In this document: positions 41,624-49,159 of the stretch, piece after piece
Layout of the letters: the number at the start of each line of letters is the position of its first letter
Numbering within the stretch: the first letter of the stretch is position 1
From: Clostridia bacterium
Lineage (GTDB): Bacteria > Bacillota > Clostridia > Christensenellales > Aristaeellaceae
DNA length: 56,245 nt
Direction of reading: 5' to 3'
NCBI GenBank assembly: GCA_017516765.1
Contig: JAFXBE010000027.1
Coordinates: 1 to 56,245 of the forward strand
The notes under the pieces: generated by a model
The model's database searches: none
What the model was told of the DNA's origin: nothing
Seen by the model: the letters and a program-made list of their open reading frames with translations, nothing else
Position numbers and translations under genes: made by a program

Positions 41624-42223
41624 TTATAACCAGACGCCAATCAGTTCTTTTACGCGTGCCTTAACCCGCAATGCAGCAGCATATTCCAGCAGATTTGGTA
41701 TGTTTTTGCTTGGGTCGGCAATGTAGCTCTGAATCGCTTTGTTGAATATCTCTTTATCCATCTTGTTGCGATACCGTAAACAATCGCAGATCAATCTATC
41801 TTTATCATAGATCCGAACCTGATAACCGTCAATTTCGCTGAAGGTCAGCCCAAGTTCGTGAATATGAGGTTCATAATAATATGGCTTAACGAAAGGGTAA
41901 TCGATATTGAAACGCGATCTTCCGGAATACTTATTAACTGCTACATGCCATTCACAGGGAGTGCGATCGCTGTAGCCATAGTGCTGCAGGGCAGTGTCCA
42001 TGCAAAGAATCGCATCAGGAAACAGGCGGGTCACGACACCGATCTCGCTGAGATCATTATGATCCACCCATTGGTAATAACCATAACGCACCTTTTCCAC
42101 ATAGCCTTGCTCAATCAGTTTCTGCAATTGTCGATACTGAATGTTTGCTTCCTGCAGGTGCTTTGATCGAACCATACCACCATACTTATCAAAGATTTTC
42201 TTGCATTCTTCGATAGTCATCAT
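41624..42223 (-). CDS. abiEi: AbiEi-family antitoxin / transcriptional regulator
   Basis: AbiEi proteins neutralise AbiEii and repress their own promoter through an N-terminal winged helix. The 199-residue product has that domain (TIEECKKIFDKYGGMV, LIEQGYVEKVRYGYYQW) and the C-terminal region with DRTPCEWHVAVNK and IYDKDRLICDCLRYRNKMD. The ATG at 42223 has AAAGGG upstream; another in-frame ATG at 42250 is possible. It is first in a run abiEi-abiEii-hsdM-hsdS that is likely one operon. Confidence 0.88.
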   Translation of the reverse strand: MMTIEECKKIFDKYGGMVRSKHLQEANIQYRQLQKLIEQGYVEKVRYGYYQWVDHNDLSEIGVVTRLFPDAILCMDTALQHYGYSDRTPCEWHVAVNKYSGRSRFNIDYPFVKPYYYEPHIHELGLTFSEIDGYQVRIYDKDRLICDCLRYRNKMDKEIFNKAIQSYIADPSKNIPNLLEYAAALRVKARVKELIGVWL

Positions 42224-42262
42224 AACAACCCTTTGCACTACTTTTTGCATAAATAACTCTTC

Positions 42263-42281
42263 GAGCAGACGAACTTGTGCA
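42263..42281 (+). repeat. 19-bp motif, copy 3 (downstream of the abiE -10)
   Basis: GAGCAGACGAACTTGTGCA, one mismatch to the other copies. It lies just after the abiE -10 box, over the expected transcription start. Confidence 0.75.
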
Positions 42282-42286
42282 CTTTT

Positions 42287-42315
42287 ATTATATTGAGGAC
42301 GGGTACGACTGTCAA
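42287..42315 (-). promoter_or_regulatory. abiE promoter with full consensus
   Basis: Minus strand TTGACA (42310-42315), 17-base spacer, TATAAT (42287-42292): both boxes match consensus exactly. The 19-bp motif is found on both sides, at 42263-42281 and 42343-42361, which suggests tight repression. Confidence 0.88.
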
Positions 42316-42342
42316 CACAACTTTTTACTTAATTAAGTGAAA

Positions 42343-42361
42343 GAGCAGACGAAGTTGTGCA
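42343..42361 (+). repeat. 19-bp motif, copy 4 (upstream of the abiE -35)
   Basis: GAGCAGACGAAGTTGTGCA, identical to copies 1 and 2, 27 bp upstream of the abiE -35 box. Confidence 0.75.
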
Positions 42362-42451
42362 TTTTGTGACGCCTGATCATACTACACGATTCTTATAATC
42401 AGATTATTGTTTCGATCAGATGGAAACCCGAAGCATAAGAAGAGTTCCATT

Positions 42452-42904
42452 CTATTCCCTAAAACACTCGTTGATTACTGTCTTATGCATCGCTTTCCCC
42501 GCCCCCTCCACCACCTTCCGCGCATTACTCCCCGGCTGCCAAGCATACGCAATCAGATACCCCGAATGCTTCACCGCATACTGATTCGCCCTGACGATCG
42601 CCAACCGCTTCGGTACCGTTTCCTGCCCTTCCGGATACAACGATCCGTCAAATCCATCAGGCAGCTCAACCTTCCTTTCACCCGGATGATAAGCACGCAG
42701 CAATGTGAGCGCCACATCCGGGTACTTCTCCTTCAGCTGGATCACCGCTTTGGCAGCCATCCGGTCAAAAGCGCCGTATTGCCCCACCAGAAACTCCGTA
42801 ACCCCGTGCTGCACAATGTGTTCCTCCACGGCAGAAAGGATGGATGGATAGAGTTCTGATGGCGCATCACGGTGCCCGATAAAGAAACAACGTCGTTTAT
42901 CCAT
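42452..42904 (-). CDS. SLOG-like / DUF1273-type protein
   Basis: The 150-residue product opens RRCFFIGHRDAPSE and has EFLVGQYGAFDRMAA and VRANQYAVKHSGYLIAYAW, the pattern of the SLOG (Rossmann-like, nucleotide-binding) YpsA/DUF1273 group. Some SLOG proteins bind signalling nucleotides in defence systems; nothing here shows that directly. The ATG at 42904 has GTGGAG very close upstream; a GTG nine bases earlier is the alternative. It is divergent from the regulator at 43019. Confidence 0.75.
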   Translation of the reverse strand: MDKRRCFFIGHRDAPSELYPSILSAVEEHIVQHGVTEFLVGQYGAFDRMAAKAVIQLKEKYPDVALTLLRAYHPGERKVELPDGFDGSLYPEGQETVPKRLAIVRANQYAVKHSGYLIAYAWQPGSNARKVVEGAGKAMHKTVINECFRE

Positions 42905-42939
42905 ATTCTCCACACTTGCTACTTTTATTTGTCGTATAA

Positions 42940-42968
42940 ATTATACGTTCAAAATGATTAAGTTGCAA
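42940..42968 (-). promoter_or_regulatory. Promoter of the SLOG-like gene, with a palindrome
   Basis: Minus strand TTGCAA (42963-42968), 17-base spacer, TATAAT (42940-42945). The palindrome CGTATAAATTATACG (42933-42947) covers the -10 box. A TATAAT at 42982-42987 on the plus strand may serve the divergent regulator, which could control both. Confidence 0.65.
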
Positions 42969-43018
42969 CGATTCTTCGAATTATAATCTACGAAGAACGC
43001 AATTAGAGGGTGAGTGCT

Positions 43019-43324
43019 GTGAAGGATATACTGACGACCATTACCACATATCGTGAACAGCGAGGATGGACGGAGTATCAGCTGGCTGAGGAATCCGGCC
43101 TGCCCCAGTCCACGATTTCATCCTGGTACCGCAAGAAGATGATCCCCACGGTTCCGTCGCTGGAGAAGATCTGCACCGCTTTCGGGATCACGTTGTCCCA
43201 GCTGTTTGCCGAGGGTGACGAACCTGTATCCCTGACCGCCTCTCAGCGTAAGCTGCTGGAAAACTGGTCGAAGCTGGATGAAGAACGGCAGGCTGTTGTC
43301 TTTGCCCTGATCGAGAAAATGTGA
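43019..43324 (+). CDS. XRE-family helix-turn-helix regulator
   Basis: The 101-residue product is an HTH_3/XRE DNA-binding protein: TYREQRGWTEYQLAEESGL, then STISSWYRKKMIPTVPSLEK, with a short C-terminal helix pair (SASQRKLLENW-like, EERQAVVFALIEKM). GAGGGTGA precedes the GTG at 43019; a GTG nine bases upstream is a weaker choice. It is divergent from the SLOG-like gene and likely regulates the intergenic palindromes. Confidence 0.8.
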   Translation: MKDILTTITTYREQRGWTEYQLAEESGLPQSTISSWYRKKMIPTVPSLEKICTAFGITLSQLFAEGDEPVSLTASQRKLLENWSKLDEERQAVVFALIEKM

Positions 43325-43330
43325 AAAAAT

Positions 43331-43367
43331 AACGGCTATGCATTTGCTTGAAATGCATAGCCGTTTT
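43331..43367 (+). terminator. Terminator of the XRE regulator
   Basis: A 15-bp perfect stem (43331-43345 with 43351-43365) followed by TT. A second hairpin pairs 43374-43381 with 43391-43398. Confidence 0.85.
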
Positions 43368-43534
43368 GTGCGGTGACATCTACTAAACTGATGTCACATG
43401 GGTTTCATCGATACCTTACATCGGGCAAAGCGGGCCTTGTAATTCGGGTTGGCTTTGAGACGGAAGCACGATCGAGCCTAACCTCGCAATAAAAGCAAGG
43501 ATTGGTATGCTGCTTATCGCTCAACCTCGCCACC

Positions 43535-43645
43535 TCATTTCAGGATTGTTACCCGACCACAGTAAGGACAGCGCGAGGGGTTACCCGTAGGAACGAGCTT
43601 TCTGCCACAACCGCAGATATAGTAATGATACTTAACCTTAACCAA
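43535..43645 (-). CDS. Candidate 36-residue zinc-ribbon protein
   Basis: A TTG at 43643-43645, nine bases after AAGGAG, opens a 36-residue frame with CGCG (Cys11, Cys13) and CPYCG (Cys26, Cys29), a compact four-cysteine zinc ribbon, ending RVTILK. The paired cysteines and the good binding site argue for a real gene. Function unknown. Just beyond its stop, 43400-43530 holds other short cysteine-bearing frames on the same strand without clear starts; I do not call them. Confidence 0.5.
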   Translation of the reverse strand: MVKVKYHYYICGCGRKLVPTGNPSRCPYCGRVTILK

Positions 43646-43751
43646 ATCAATTCACTCCTTTGCAGTGTTCCAAATATTTGAAAAGAGACTATATGTAATC
43701 ACATCATCATCAGAAAGCCTGCGTTTTTACTTTCTGGAAACAAATTTCATA

Positions 43752-43856
43752 TTGCAATCAGATGTAAAGCGTGGTACTATGCTTATAGCGTTGGCAAAGT
43801 ACAGTATCTGTGCTTTTGCTTCCTCACAGGCACCGAGCGGCAACTCGGTGTTTTTT
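43752..43856 (+). ncRNA. Candidate small RNA with promoter and terminator
   Basis: TTGCAA (43752-43757), 17-base spacer, TACTAT (43775-43780), then about 50 bases and a terminator: CACCGAG (43831-43837) pairs with CTCGGTG (43844-43850), followed by six T. The regulator at 43019 already has its own terminator and nothing else is on this strand, so an independent RNA of about 70 nt is suggested. No protein frame in it is convincing. Confidence 0.4.
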
Positions 43857-43875
43857 CTTTTTGGTTCTAATGTGT

Positions 43876-45177
43876 TTATGTAAAGAACAGGTCGGGATTG
43901 CACCCTAATGCTCCTTCCAAAATCCTTCGAGCTAAGTTTACTTGTGCTCTCGAGGTTTTAAGCTCGCTCATGCGGTGCATTGAACATCTGCCATACTCGT
44001 CCTTTCTGGTAACCCAGACCTGGTCACGCCGGAAGTCTCCATCAAGAAGGAGCGGCTGGTGAGAAGTACAGATAAGCTGCGCATGTAGCGGGTTAGTGTC
44101 TTCGCTGCAAAATAATCCGATGATCTCCTTAACCAAGGATAGGTGGAGACCATTTTCGATTTCGTCAACAACCAAAATCCCACCGTTTTCTAAAACGTCA
44201 TAAAGGTAAGGCAAAGCAGTAAAGAGCTTGATTGTACCCAAGGACTCGTCAGCAAAAAAAGTGATTGGCACATTTGGCTCGCTGACTGTCTCTTGACCGT
44301 TTTCGAAAACAGCGTGAATGGATTCGATGCCCACAGTAGTTGTTGTGGTAATGATCTTACGATTCTCAAAATCGTTGTCATCCACGGTGGGTGACTTTCT
44401 TTCCACCTCTTCTTCAGAGTAACTGATCTCCATTTTTCGAAGTGTCGGATCGGCTTTTTTGAGAATCTGCACATATTTCGCGACTCTCTCCTGTGAAAAG
44501 GAAGAACGTGAGCCTGTGGGTTTGAGTCTCGCACCGGTCATGCTTACAACCTGAATGCTTTGAATTGCATCAACGATTTTTTGAGCCAACTGATTATTGA
44601 GCAGAGCTGCTATTGGAAGAGAAAGAGCCTCCTCTTTAACAACATGCTTAGTGTTTTCAAAATCACGGAGTTCAGAAAACAACTGTATGTCCTTGAATGA
44701 GGAGGAGGTTCTCCGAAGTAGCTCCTGGGTTCGTTGCTTTTTTTTCGTCAGGAGTTCAGATAAAATCGTTTTTCCTTGGATGGAGAAGGAATAAGAATAC
44801 GTTACGTCCTCAATGACAACTTCGATGGCGAAATTTGTAGGTTTATTCGCATAATTCCGATCGAAAGCGAATGGACGAACTGCCGCATCAAGACCCTTGA
44901 ATTGAGGAAGCGCAAGGAATTGAGTTGAATTCATCGCTGTAATCGGTGACCAATCGAGTAAACGTTGAATTTCGCGGAGAATCTTGCAAAAGAACGTTTT
45001 GCCAGAACCGTTTGCCCCGTAGAGAAACGAAACCTTGTTAAAGTATGATGGGCCGAGTGTGAATGTGTTTTCAAGGTGCTCCTTTTTGCTGAGATCCGCT
45101 TGGGTAGTGAAGGTGATTTTCTCAGCAAACGAAGCGAAATTCTCAACGGACAAGGATTTGAGGATCGTGTTATCCAT
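43876..45177 (-). CDS. AAA15-type ATPase, likely anti-phage
   Basis: The 433-residue product is a single-chain ABC/SMC-like ATPase of the AAA15/21 kind: LSVENFASFAEKITF at the start, Walker A LYGANGSGKTFF near 53-64, FADESLGTIKLF as a signature-like segment, and Walker B GGILVVDEIENGLH with CTSHQPLLLD. Such stand-alone proteins are common in abortive-infection loci (AbiL/RloC-like groups). No partner toxin gene is next to it. A strong promoter precedes it. Start at 45177 with AGGGGGCG upstream. Confidence 0.85.
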   Translation of the reverse strand: MDNTILKSLSVENFASFAEKITFTTQADLSKKEHLENTFTLGPSYFNKVSFLYGANGSGKTFFCKILREIQRLLDWSPITAMNSTQFLALPQFKGLDAAVRPFAFDRNYANKPTNFAIEVVIEDVTYSYSFSIQGKTILSELLTKKKQRTQELLRRTSSSFKDIQLFSELRDFENTKHVVKEEALSLPIAALLNNQLAQKIVDAIQSIQVVSMTGARLKPTGSRSSFSQERVAKYVQILKKADPTLRKMEISYSEEEVERKSPTVDDNDFENRKIITTTTTVGIESIHAVFENGQETVSEPNVPITFFADESLGTIKLFTALPYLYDVLENGGILVVDEIENGLHLSLVKEIIGLFCSEDTNPLHAQLICTSHQPLLLDGDFRRDQVWVTRKDEYGRCSMHRMSELKTSRAQVNLARRILEGALGCNPDLFFT

Positions 45178-45200
45178 TGTTTCGCCCCCCTTCCACCTAT

Positions 45201-45229
45201 ATATTACCAGATGAGCTGTGTGTTGTCAA
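45201..45229 (-). promoter_or_regulatory. Promoter of the AAA15 ATPase gene
   Basis: Minus strand consensus TTGACA (45224-45229), 17-base spacer, TAATAT (45201-45206). Between 45230 and 45450 I see only a small CATTA/TAATG palindrome. Confidence 0.78.
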
Positions 45230-45450
45230 TATCTAAATTGCTGTTTTTCGACAAGAGTGTAGAAAAATGCACTTCAACTATAGTTTTGTACAATTGGAGT
45301 GAAGAAACCACATTAACTTGTTCTCTGTGATGATAATACATGCGTTATAAGGACATATACCAGTGCTTTAGGGGGGCTTCCCATAATAGAAGCAGCCGAA
45401 CGATTATTTAGACAGCCGCTCCCTGTATTACATTGTAATGTTGGTTTTTA

Positions 45451-45816
45451 CTATTCATACAGCATCTCAACCACCCCCTCCCGCGCCCGTGCATCAATCC
45501 CATTCATCCTCCGTACCCACTCCATCATATCCATCTCCTTCAGCCCCTCCGTAACCCCCTCAGCCTCCTTCATCTGCCGCACCAGAACCTCATACCGTTC
45601 CTGGGCCTGCCGATCCATCATCCGCACATGCTCGTCCAGCTTCCCGGTCAGCAGCAACTCATTGAACAAAATCTGCCTGTGTTCCCGCAGATGCTCCTTG
45701 TACATCCTGCCCCACATACTCAGGGGAGCCTGATCCGCCGCTTCCGGCACCCCAATCACCGGAAAGTAATAATCACCAACCAACACATACTCCAGTCCGT
45801 TTTCCCAAATCCTCAT
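45451..45816 (-). CDS. tnpV: TnpV-like transposon-encoded protein
   Basis: The 121-residue product matches TnpV proteins found beside relaxases in clostridial mobilizable transposons: YYFPVIGVPE, GRMYKEHLREHRQILFNELLLTGKL, RMMDRQAQERYEVLVRQM, EGVTEGLKEMDMMEWVRRMN. Its exact role is not known. Its ATG overlaps the end of the relaxase gene by four bases. Confidence 0.85.
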   Translation of the reverse strand: MRIWENGLEYVLVGDYYFPVIGVPEAADQAPLSMWGRMYKEHLREHRQILFNELLLTGKLDEHVRMMDRQAQERYEVLVRQMKEAEGVTEGLKEMDMMEWVRRMNGIDARAREGVVEMLYE

Positions 45817-47138
45817 AACTGTTCTCCTTTCTCTTTGCGGAACCGCCTTATGGCATTCCCGCCATTCACTAATTCATCAATCTGCGCCTGCCCCAGCTTC
45901 TCGCAAAGCCGGTCGTATCGGTCGGCCTTGCCGCGCAGCTGTTGATTCTCGCCCGCCAGCTGAACATTTCGTTTCTTCAACGGCTCTGCATCCCGGTCAT
46001 ACCGCTCCTGCAAATGCGCCAGCTTGCTCTTTACATCCAGATAACGGTTGTAGATGTCCCGAAGAAGCCGCACCAGATGGGATACCAGCGGCAAGGCCTT
46101 GTTCCTGCGGTAGCTGCTGCCGGATTCCAGAGCACCTGCCGGGGGCAGCAGATCTTCCGGATCGCCGGTGTACTTCTGAGCGAAAGCCTCCATCTTGTTG
46201 ATCCTGGGCGCGATCTCCTTAAGCTTGCTCTGGGCTTCTTGAAGCTCCTCCTGCGCCTGTTCCTTCGCATCTTCTGCCAGTTCTTTGTCCGCATCCAGTT
46301 GCGCCACTTTCGCTGCCACGGCGATCTGGGCTTCCTGTAGATCTGCCAGTCGTTCCTGTTCCTTGAGCACCTTGAACTGAGTCACCGTCAGATGCTCTTC
46401 GCCGCTGCCGGCTTCGCCACGCTCCACGTCCTCGTACCCGGCAGCCTGCATGGCGGTGTAGAAGTCATCCTGCAAAATGCTGTAGGAGTTCCGCAGCACC
46501 GCCTTGCCGTCCGGTCTGCGCAGGGTGTTGCCGTCTGCGTCCACCACCGGGTTGGAGTTCCATTTCTTGCTCCGGCTCACCTGCATGATGGTCTCCTTCA
46601 CGGTACCTACCAGCGATTTGTCCTTGCACCGCTTCGACCAGAGGATCTGCTTCTCCACCACGGGCACATAGACCACGTGCAGATGATAGTGATACACATC
46701 GTACCCCAGCGCCTCGGACATGGCCCGGTTGCGCTCGTCGGCGTGCATCACTGCCGAGAGGATGTACTGTTCGCCGCCCACGATTTTGATGGCAGCCTGA
46801 TAGGCATCCTCATAGAATTTCTTTGCGTACTCGTAGCCGCCGTGGTTGTGGAAGTACGCTGTATTCACATCGAAGACCAGCTCGCAGTAGTGATCCGCCG
46901 TTTCCTTGAGACCACGGGTGGAGATCACCTTGTCCTGCACCATCTGCCGGAACATCTCACCATAGCTGCCGGTGGGCTCCTTGTAGTGGATGTTCAGATG
47001 GCTCCGCTCCCGGATGATGTCCGGATTGCTGTACTCTTCGTTTTCCCGTTCGTTGTGCCGCTGCACTTTACCGATTTTCGTTTCCTTGTAGCCTGCGTTC
47101 CGTACGCAGACACGATCAATTCCGTCGTTTCTCGCCAT
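45813..47138 (-). CDS. MobV/Pre-type relaxase
   Basis: MobV relaxases nick oriT and lead single-stranded DNA into a helper's conjugation channel. The 441-residue product has the Mob_Pre N-terminus (RVCVRNAGYKETKIGKVQRH, HLNIHYKEPTG), ERNRAMSEALGYDVYHYHLH with the metal-binding histidines, and VVYVPVVEK. The second half, from about residue 265, is a long coiled coil. GGAAAGGAG precedes the ATG at 47138. It is followed by tnpV and preceded by the candidate oriT. Confidence 0.9.
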   Translation of the reverse strand: MARNDGIDRVCVRNAGYKETKIGKVQRHNERENEEYSNPDIIRERSHLNIHYKEPTGSYGEMFRQMVQDKVISTRGLKETADHYCELVFDVNTAYFHNHGGYEYAKKFYEDAYQAAIKIVGGEQYILSAVMHADERNRAMSEALGYDVYHYHLHVVYVPVVEKQILWSKRCKDKSLVGTVKETIMQVSRSKKWNSNPVVDADGNTLRRPDGKAVLRNSYSILQDDFYTAMQAAGYEDVERGEAGSGEEHLTVTQFKVLKEQERLADLQEAQIAVAAKVAQLDADKELAEDAKEQAQEELQEAQSKLKEIAPRINKMEAFAQKYTGDPEDLLPPAGALESGSSYRRNKALPLVSHLVRLLRDIYNRYLDVKSKLAHLQERYDRDAEPLKKRNVQLAGENQQLRGKADRYDRLCEKLGQAQIDELVNGGNAIRRFRKEKGEQL

Positions 47139-47218
47139 TTGTTCTCCTTTCCTGTGGGTTGGGTTGGACCGCTTGTTGGGGGGCACGGCACTTCCGTTGG
47201 AAGTGCGAGACCCACTAT

Positions 47219-47260
47219 GATACTTTCAGGCTTCACCTGCAAAGTACCGTGGGCTCTCCG
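47219..47260 (+). other. Candidate oriT of the MobV type
   Basis: TACTTT-CAGG (47221-47230) pairs with CCTG-C-AAAGTA (47236-47246), followed at once by CCGTGGG (47247-47253). The layout stem, AAAGTA, then a G-T-G nick box matches the pMV158-type oriT. It lies about 80 bp upstream of the relaxase start, as usual for MobV. Further hairpins lie at 47191-47206 and 47381-47401; the rest of 47139-47422 has no gene. Confidence 0.5.
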
Positions 47261-47380
47261 AGGGGGATGCGGTCTCTGCGGAGACCTTCTCCGCAGCCGG
47301 GACGGTATCGAACCATCCCGGCCACGGTTGCAACCGGCACTCCTGCGCCGCCTGCAAGGATCATCCTTCGCTGCCGTTCA

Positions 47381-47401
47381 CAGGAGCGTGTCACGCTCCT
47401 G
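47381..47401. repeat. Inverted repeat in the oriT region
   Basis: CAGGAGCG pairs with CGCTCCTG around TGTCA. It is just past the stop of the 47423-47656 gene and could be its terminator. Confidence 0.55.
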
Positions 47402-47422
47402 TAAATGCCCCGAGGGGATGAT

Positions 47423-47656
47423 CTACCAACGGAAGTCCGTCGGGATGCCTGCTGCCTCCAGATACTTGCGACGGGCTTCCTCCCGGGATGCCTCATCCGG
47501 GGCGGTACGGTACTGGGTGAACCATTCCCGCCGCAGGATGGCATCCATCTTGTCGCTCAGTCCCTGCCGGATTCGCTCCTCATACCCGGGCCTATCCAGC
47601 ACGTGATGGATGACCAGATCGAGGAACAGCTGCTGGGGGATCATTACCTGTTTCAT
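47423..47656 (-). CDS. Small conserved element protein
   Basis: The 77-residue product (KQVMIPQQLFLDLVIHHVL start, RIRQGLSDKMDAILRRE, DEASREEARRKYLEAAGI) resembles short proteins often found between relaxase and replication genes in clostridial mobilizable elements. It is helical with no known function. AAGGAGG precedes the ATG at 47656. Confidence 0.75.
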   Translation of the reverse strand: MKQVMIPQQLFLDLVIHHVLDRPGYEERIRQGLSDKMDAILRREWFTQYRTAPDEASREEARRKYLEAAGIPTDFRW

Positions 47657-47680
47657 GGTACCTCCTTGGTTCGTGTGGGG

Positions 47681-48057
47681 GCGTGACGCTGCATGTCGCT
47701 GTGTGATGCTGACAAGGGTTTCAGCGTCACGGTTTTTCATAGGTGCCCGAAGGGCTCAAACCATTGTGATTACTGATTTTTTGCTGTTTCTGCCTTTCGG
47801 GGCGTGACGCTGGTGACGCTCGTGACGCTAAAATAGGTATTGGGGAAATCCGATCGATCAGCGTCACGGATTCCTGATTGGCGTGACGCTGAAATTGGAT
47901 TTTTCTCCAATATGTAAATCAGCGTCACCAGCGTCACGCAGCGTCACGGGCGGGGCGGCGAGAGTCGCCAACCCCGCCATTTTACTTGTTTTTTTCGATG
48001 CCGATCAGCGTGACGCTGATTTGAAGAATGACCGTCGCTCATCCATTCAGCGTCACG
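47681..48057. repeat. Iteron-like cluster, candidate replication origin
   Basis: Twelve exact copies of GTGACGCT (six per strand) occur at 47683, 47723, 47804, 47813, 47822, 47860, 47883, 47921, 47930, 47940, 48010 and 48049. Three are spaced by nine bases and 48007-48017 is a palindrome. A GC hairpin (47949-47978) and an A/T-rich stretch with a T-run (47979-47996) lie within. The cluster is downstream of a RepA-like ATPase, so it is a good candidate for its origin. It ends just inside the end of that gene. Confidence 0.75.
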
Positions 48058-49159
48058 GGGTGTGAGCATCCAGTGTCAGGGAGATCTCCCGCCCTGCGTG
48101 ACTCCGTTTGTTCTCATAGGTAATCCCATAATCATTGAACAACCGGTCCGTATTCGCATTCAGATGCCTGCTCAGCTGATGGGGGAGCAGGGTCACACCC
48201 GGCAGCTGCTCCAGTAGCTCCGAGGGCCTGCCGCTCCAGACAGGGCACAGGGGCGTTACCACCTGCGCCACTGCATCCAGCAGGGGATCCGGCGGTGTCT
48301 TCCATAGCTCGGTTTCCGTCTTGACCAGCCGCCACAGGCAGTGTTCGTGGTCAAACTCCAGCACCAGCTCCTGATCCTGCTGATCCCGTCCCACCACGCT
48401 GAGGGTGGCGGATTTGTCTGTGCGCTTCTTTTTCTGCATGATGAACGCCCCATCCGCTGCGCCCAGCAACCCGTTGGTACCCGAGATCATCTCAAAGCTG
48501 TCCTCCGCTTCCATCTTGCGGGTGTGGTGCACCACCAGCAGGCACAGGTTGTGCTTGTCCGCAAAGGCTTTCAGCTTGGCAACGATGTCGTAGTCGTTGG
48601 CGTAGTTGTACTTGTCGCCGGTGGCCTCCCGCACTTTCTGCAGGGTATCCACGATGACCAGTCGTGTTTCCGTATAGTCCCGGAGAAAATCCTCCAGCTG
48701 CTGGCACAGCCCGCCCGCCAGCGACATGGACTGGGTGGCGAAGTGGAGATGCTCCGTATCCTCGGTGCCGAACATCCGGTACAGCCGCTTCTGGATCCGG
48801 GCGAAGTCATCCTCCAGGGCGAGGTACAGCACCTCGCCCTGATGCACCGGGAAGCTCCACAGATCTGTGCCTGTGGCAACGTGGTACGCCAGCTGCGCCA
48901 TGAAGAAGGACTTGCCGATCTTGGGCGCACCCACGAACAGGTACACCCCTGCAAAGAGCAGGTTCTCCACCAGCACGCCCTTGGGCGGGTAGGCGGTGTC
49001 GTACAGCTCCGTCATGGAGATGGTCTCCAGATCTCTGCCAAAGCGGTTGAACTTGGGCATTTCTTCTGTTATAATATCGTTGCTTAATGTAAAGGACTGC
49101 CCCGCATCTGCGCCAACAGATGCGACCGGGGCGGTCTTTTTCGTTGCGTCATTTTCCAT
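48053..49159 (-). CDS. RepA-like AAA ATPase (RSF1010 RepA/KaiC type)
   Basis: The 368-residue product has a RecA/KaiC-like AAA_25 core: Walker A FVGAPKIGKSFF near 76-87, LYLALEDDFARIQKRLYRM, TRLVIVDTLQKVRE as Walker B, and LLVVHHTRKMEAEDSFEMISG. This is typical of replicative helicases of the RepA type in plasmids and mobilizable elements. The C-terminal 100 residues are probably a winged-helix DNA-binding part. AAGGAGG precedes the ATG at 49159. It overlaps the mobilization gene by 11 bp, and iterons follow it. Confidence 0.85.
   Translation of the reverse strand: MENDATKKTAPVASVGADAGQSFTLSNDIITEEMPKFNRFGRDLETISMTELYDTAYPPKGVLVENLLFAGVYLFVGAPKIGKSFFMAQLAYHVATGTDLWSFPVHQGEVLYLALEDDFARIQKRLYRMFGTEDTEHLHFATQSMSLAGGLCQQLEDFLRDYTETRLVIVDTLQKVREATGDKYNYANDYDIVAKLKAFADKHNLCLLVVHHTRKMEAEDSFEMISGTNGLLGAADGAFIMQKKKRTDKSATLSVVGRDQQDQELVLEFDHEHCLWRLVKTETELWKTPPDPLLDAVAQVVTPLCPVWSGRPSELLEQLPGVTLLPHQLSRHLNANTDRLFNDYGITYENKRSHAGREISLTLDAHTP

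Noticed and set aside
43400..43534. Further short cysteine-containing frames after the zinc-ribbon candidate
   Set aside because: Two overlapping frames look partly protein-like, but neither has a supported start, and they may be a decayed gene.
43828..43856. Resemblance of GGCACCGAG...CTCGGTG-T6 to the last hairpin of Cas9 tracrRNA
   Set aside because: No cas9, no anti-repeat and no type II array is present. The short GC stem plus T-run is just a terminator form.
43665..43883. Plus-strand frame over the small RNA candidate
   Set aside because: It runs through the terminator hairpin and T-tract and has no ribosome binding site.
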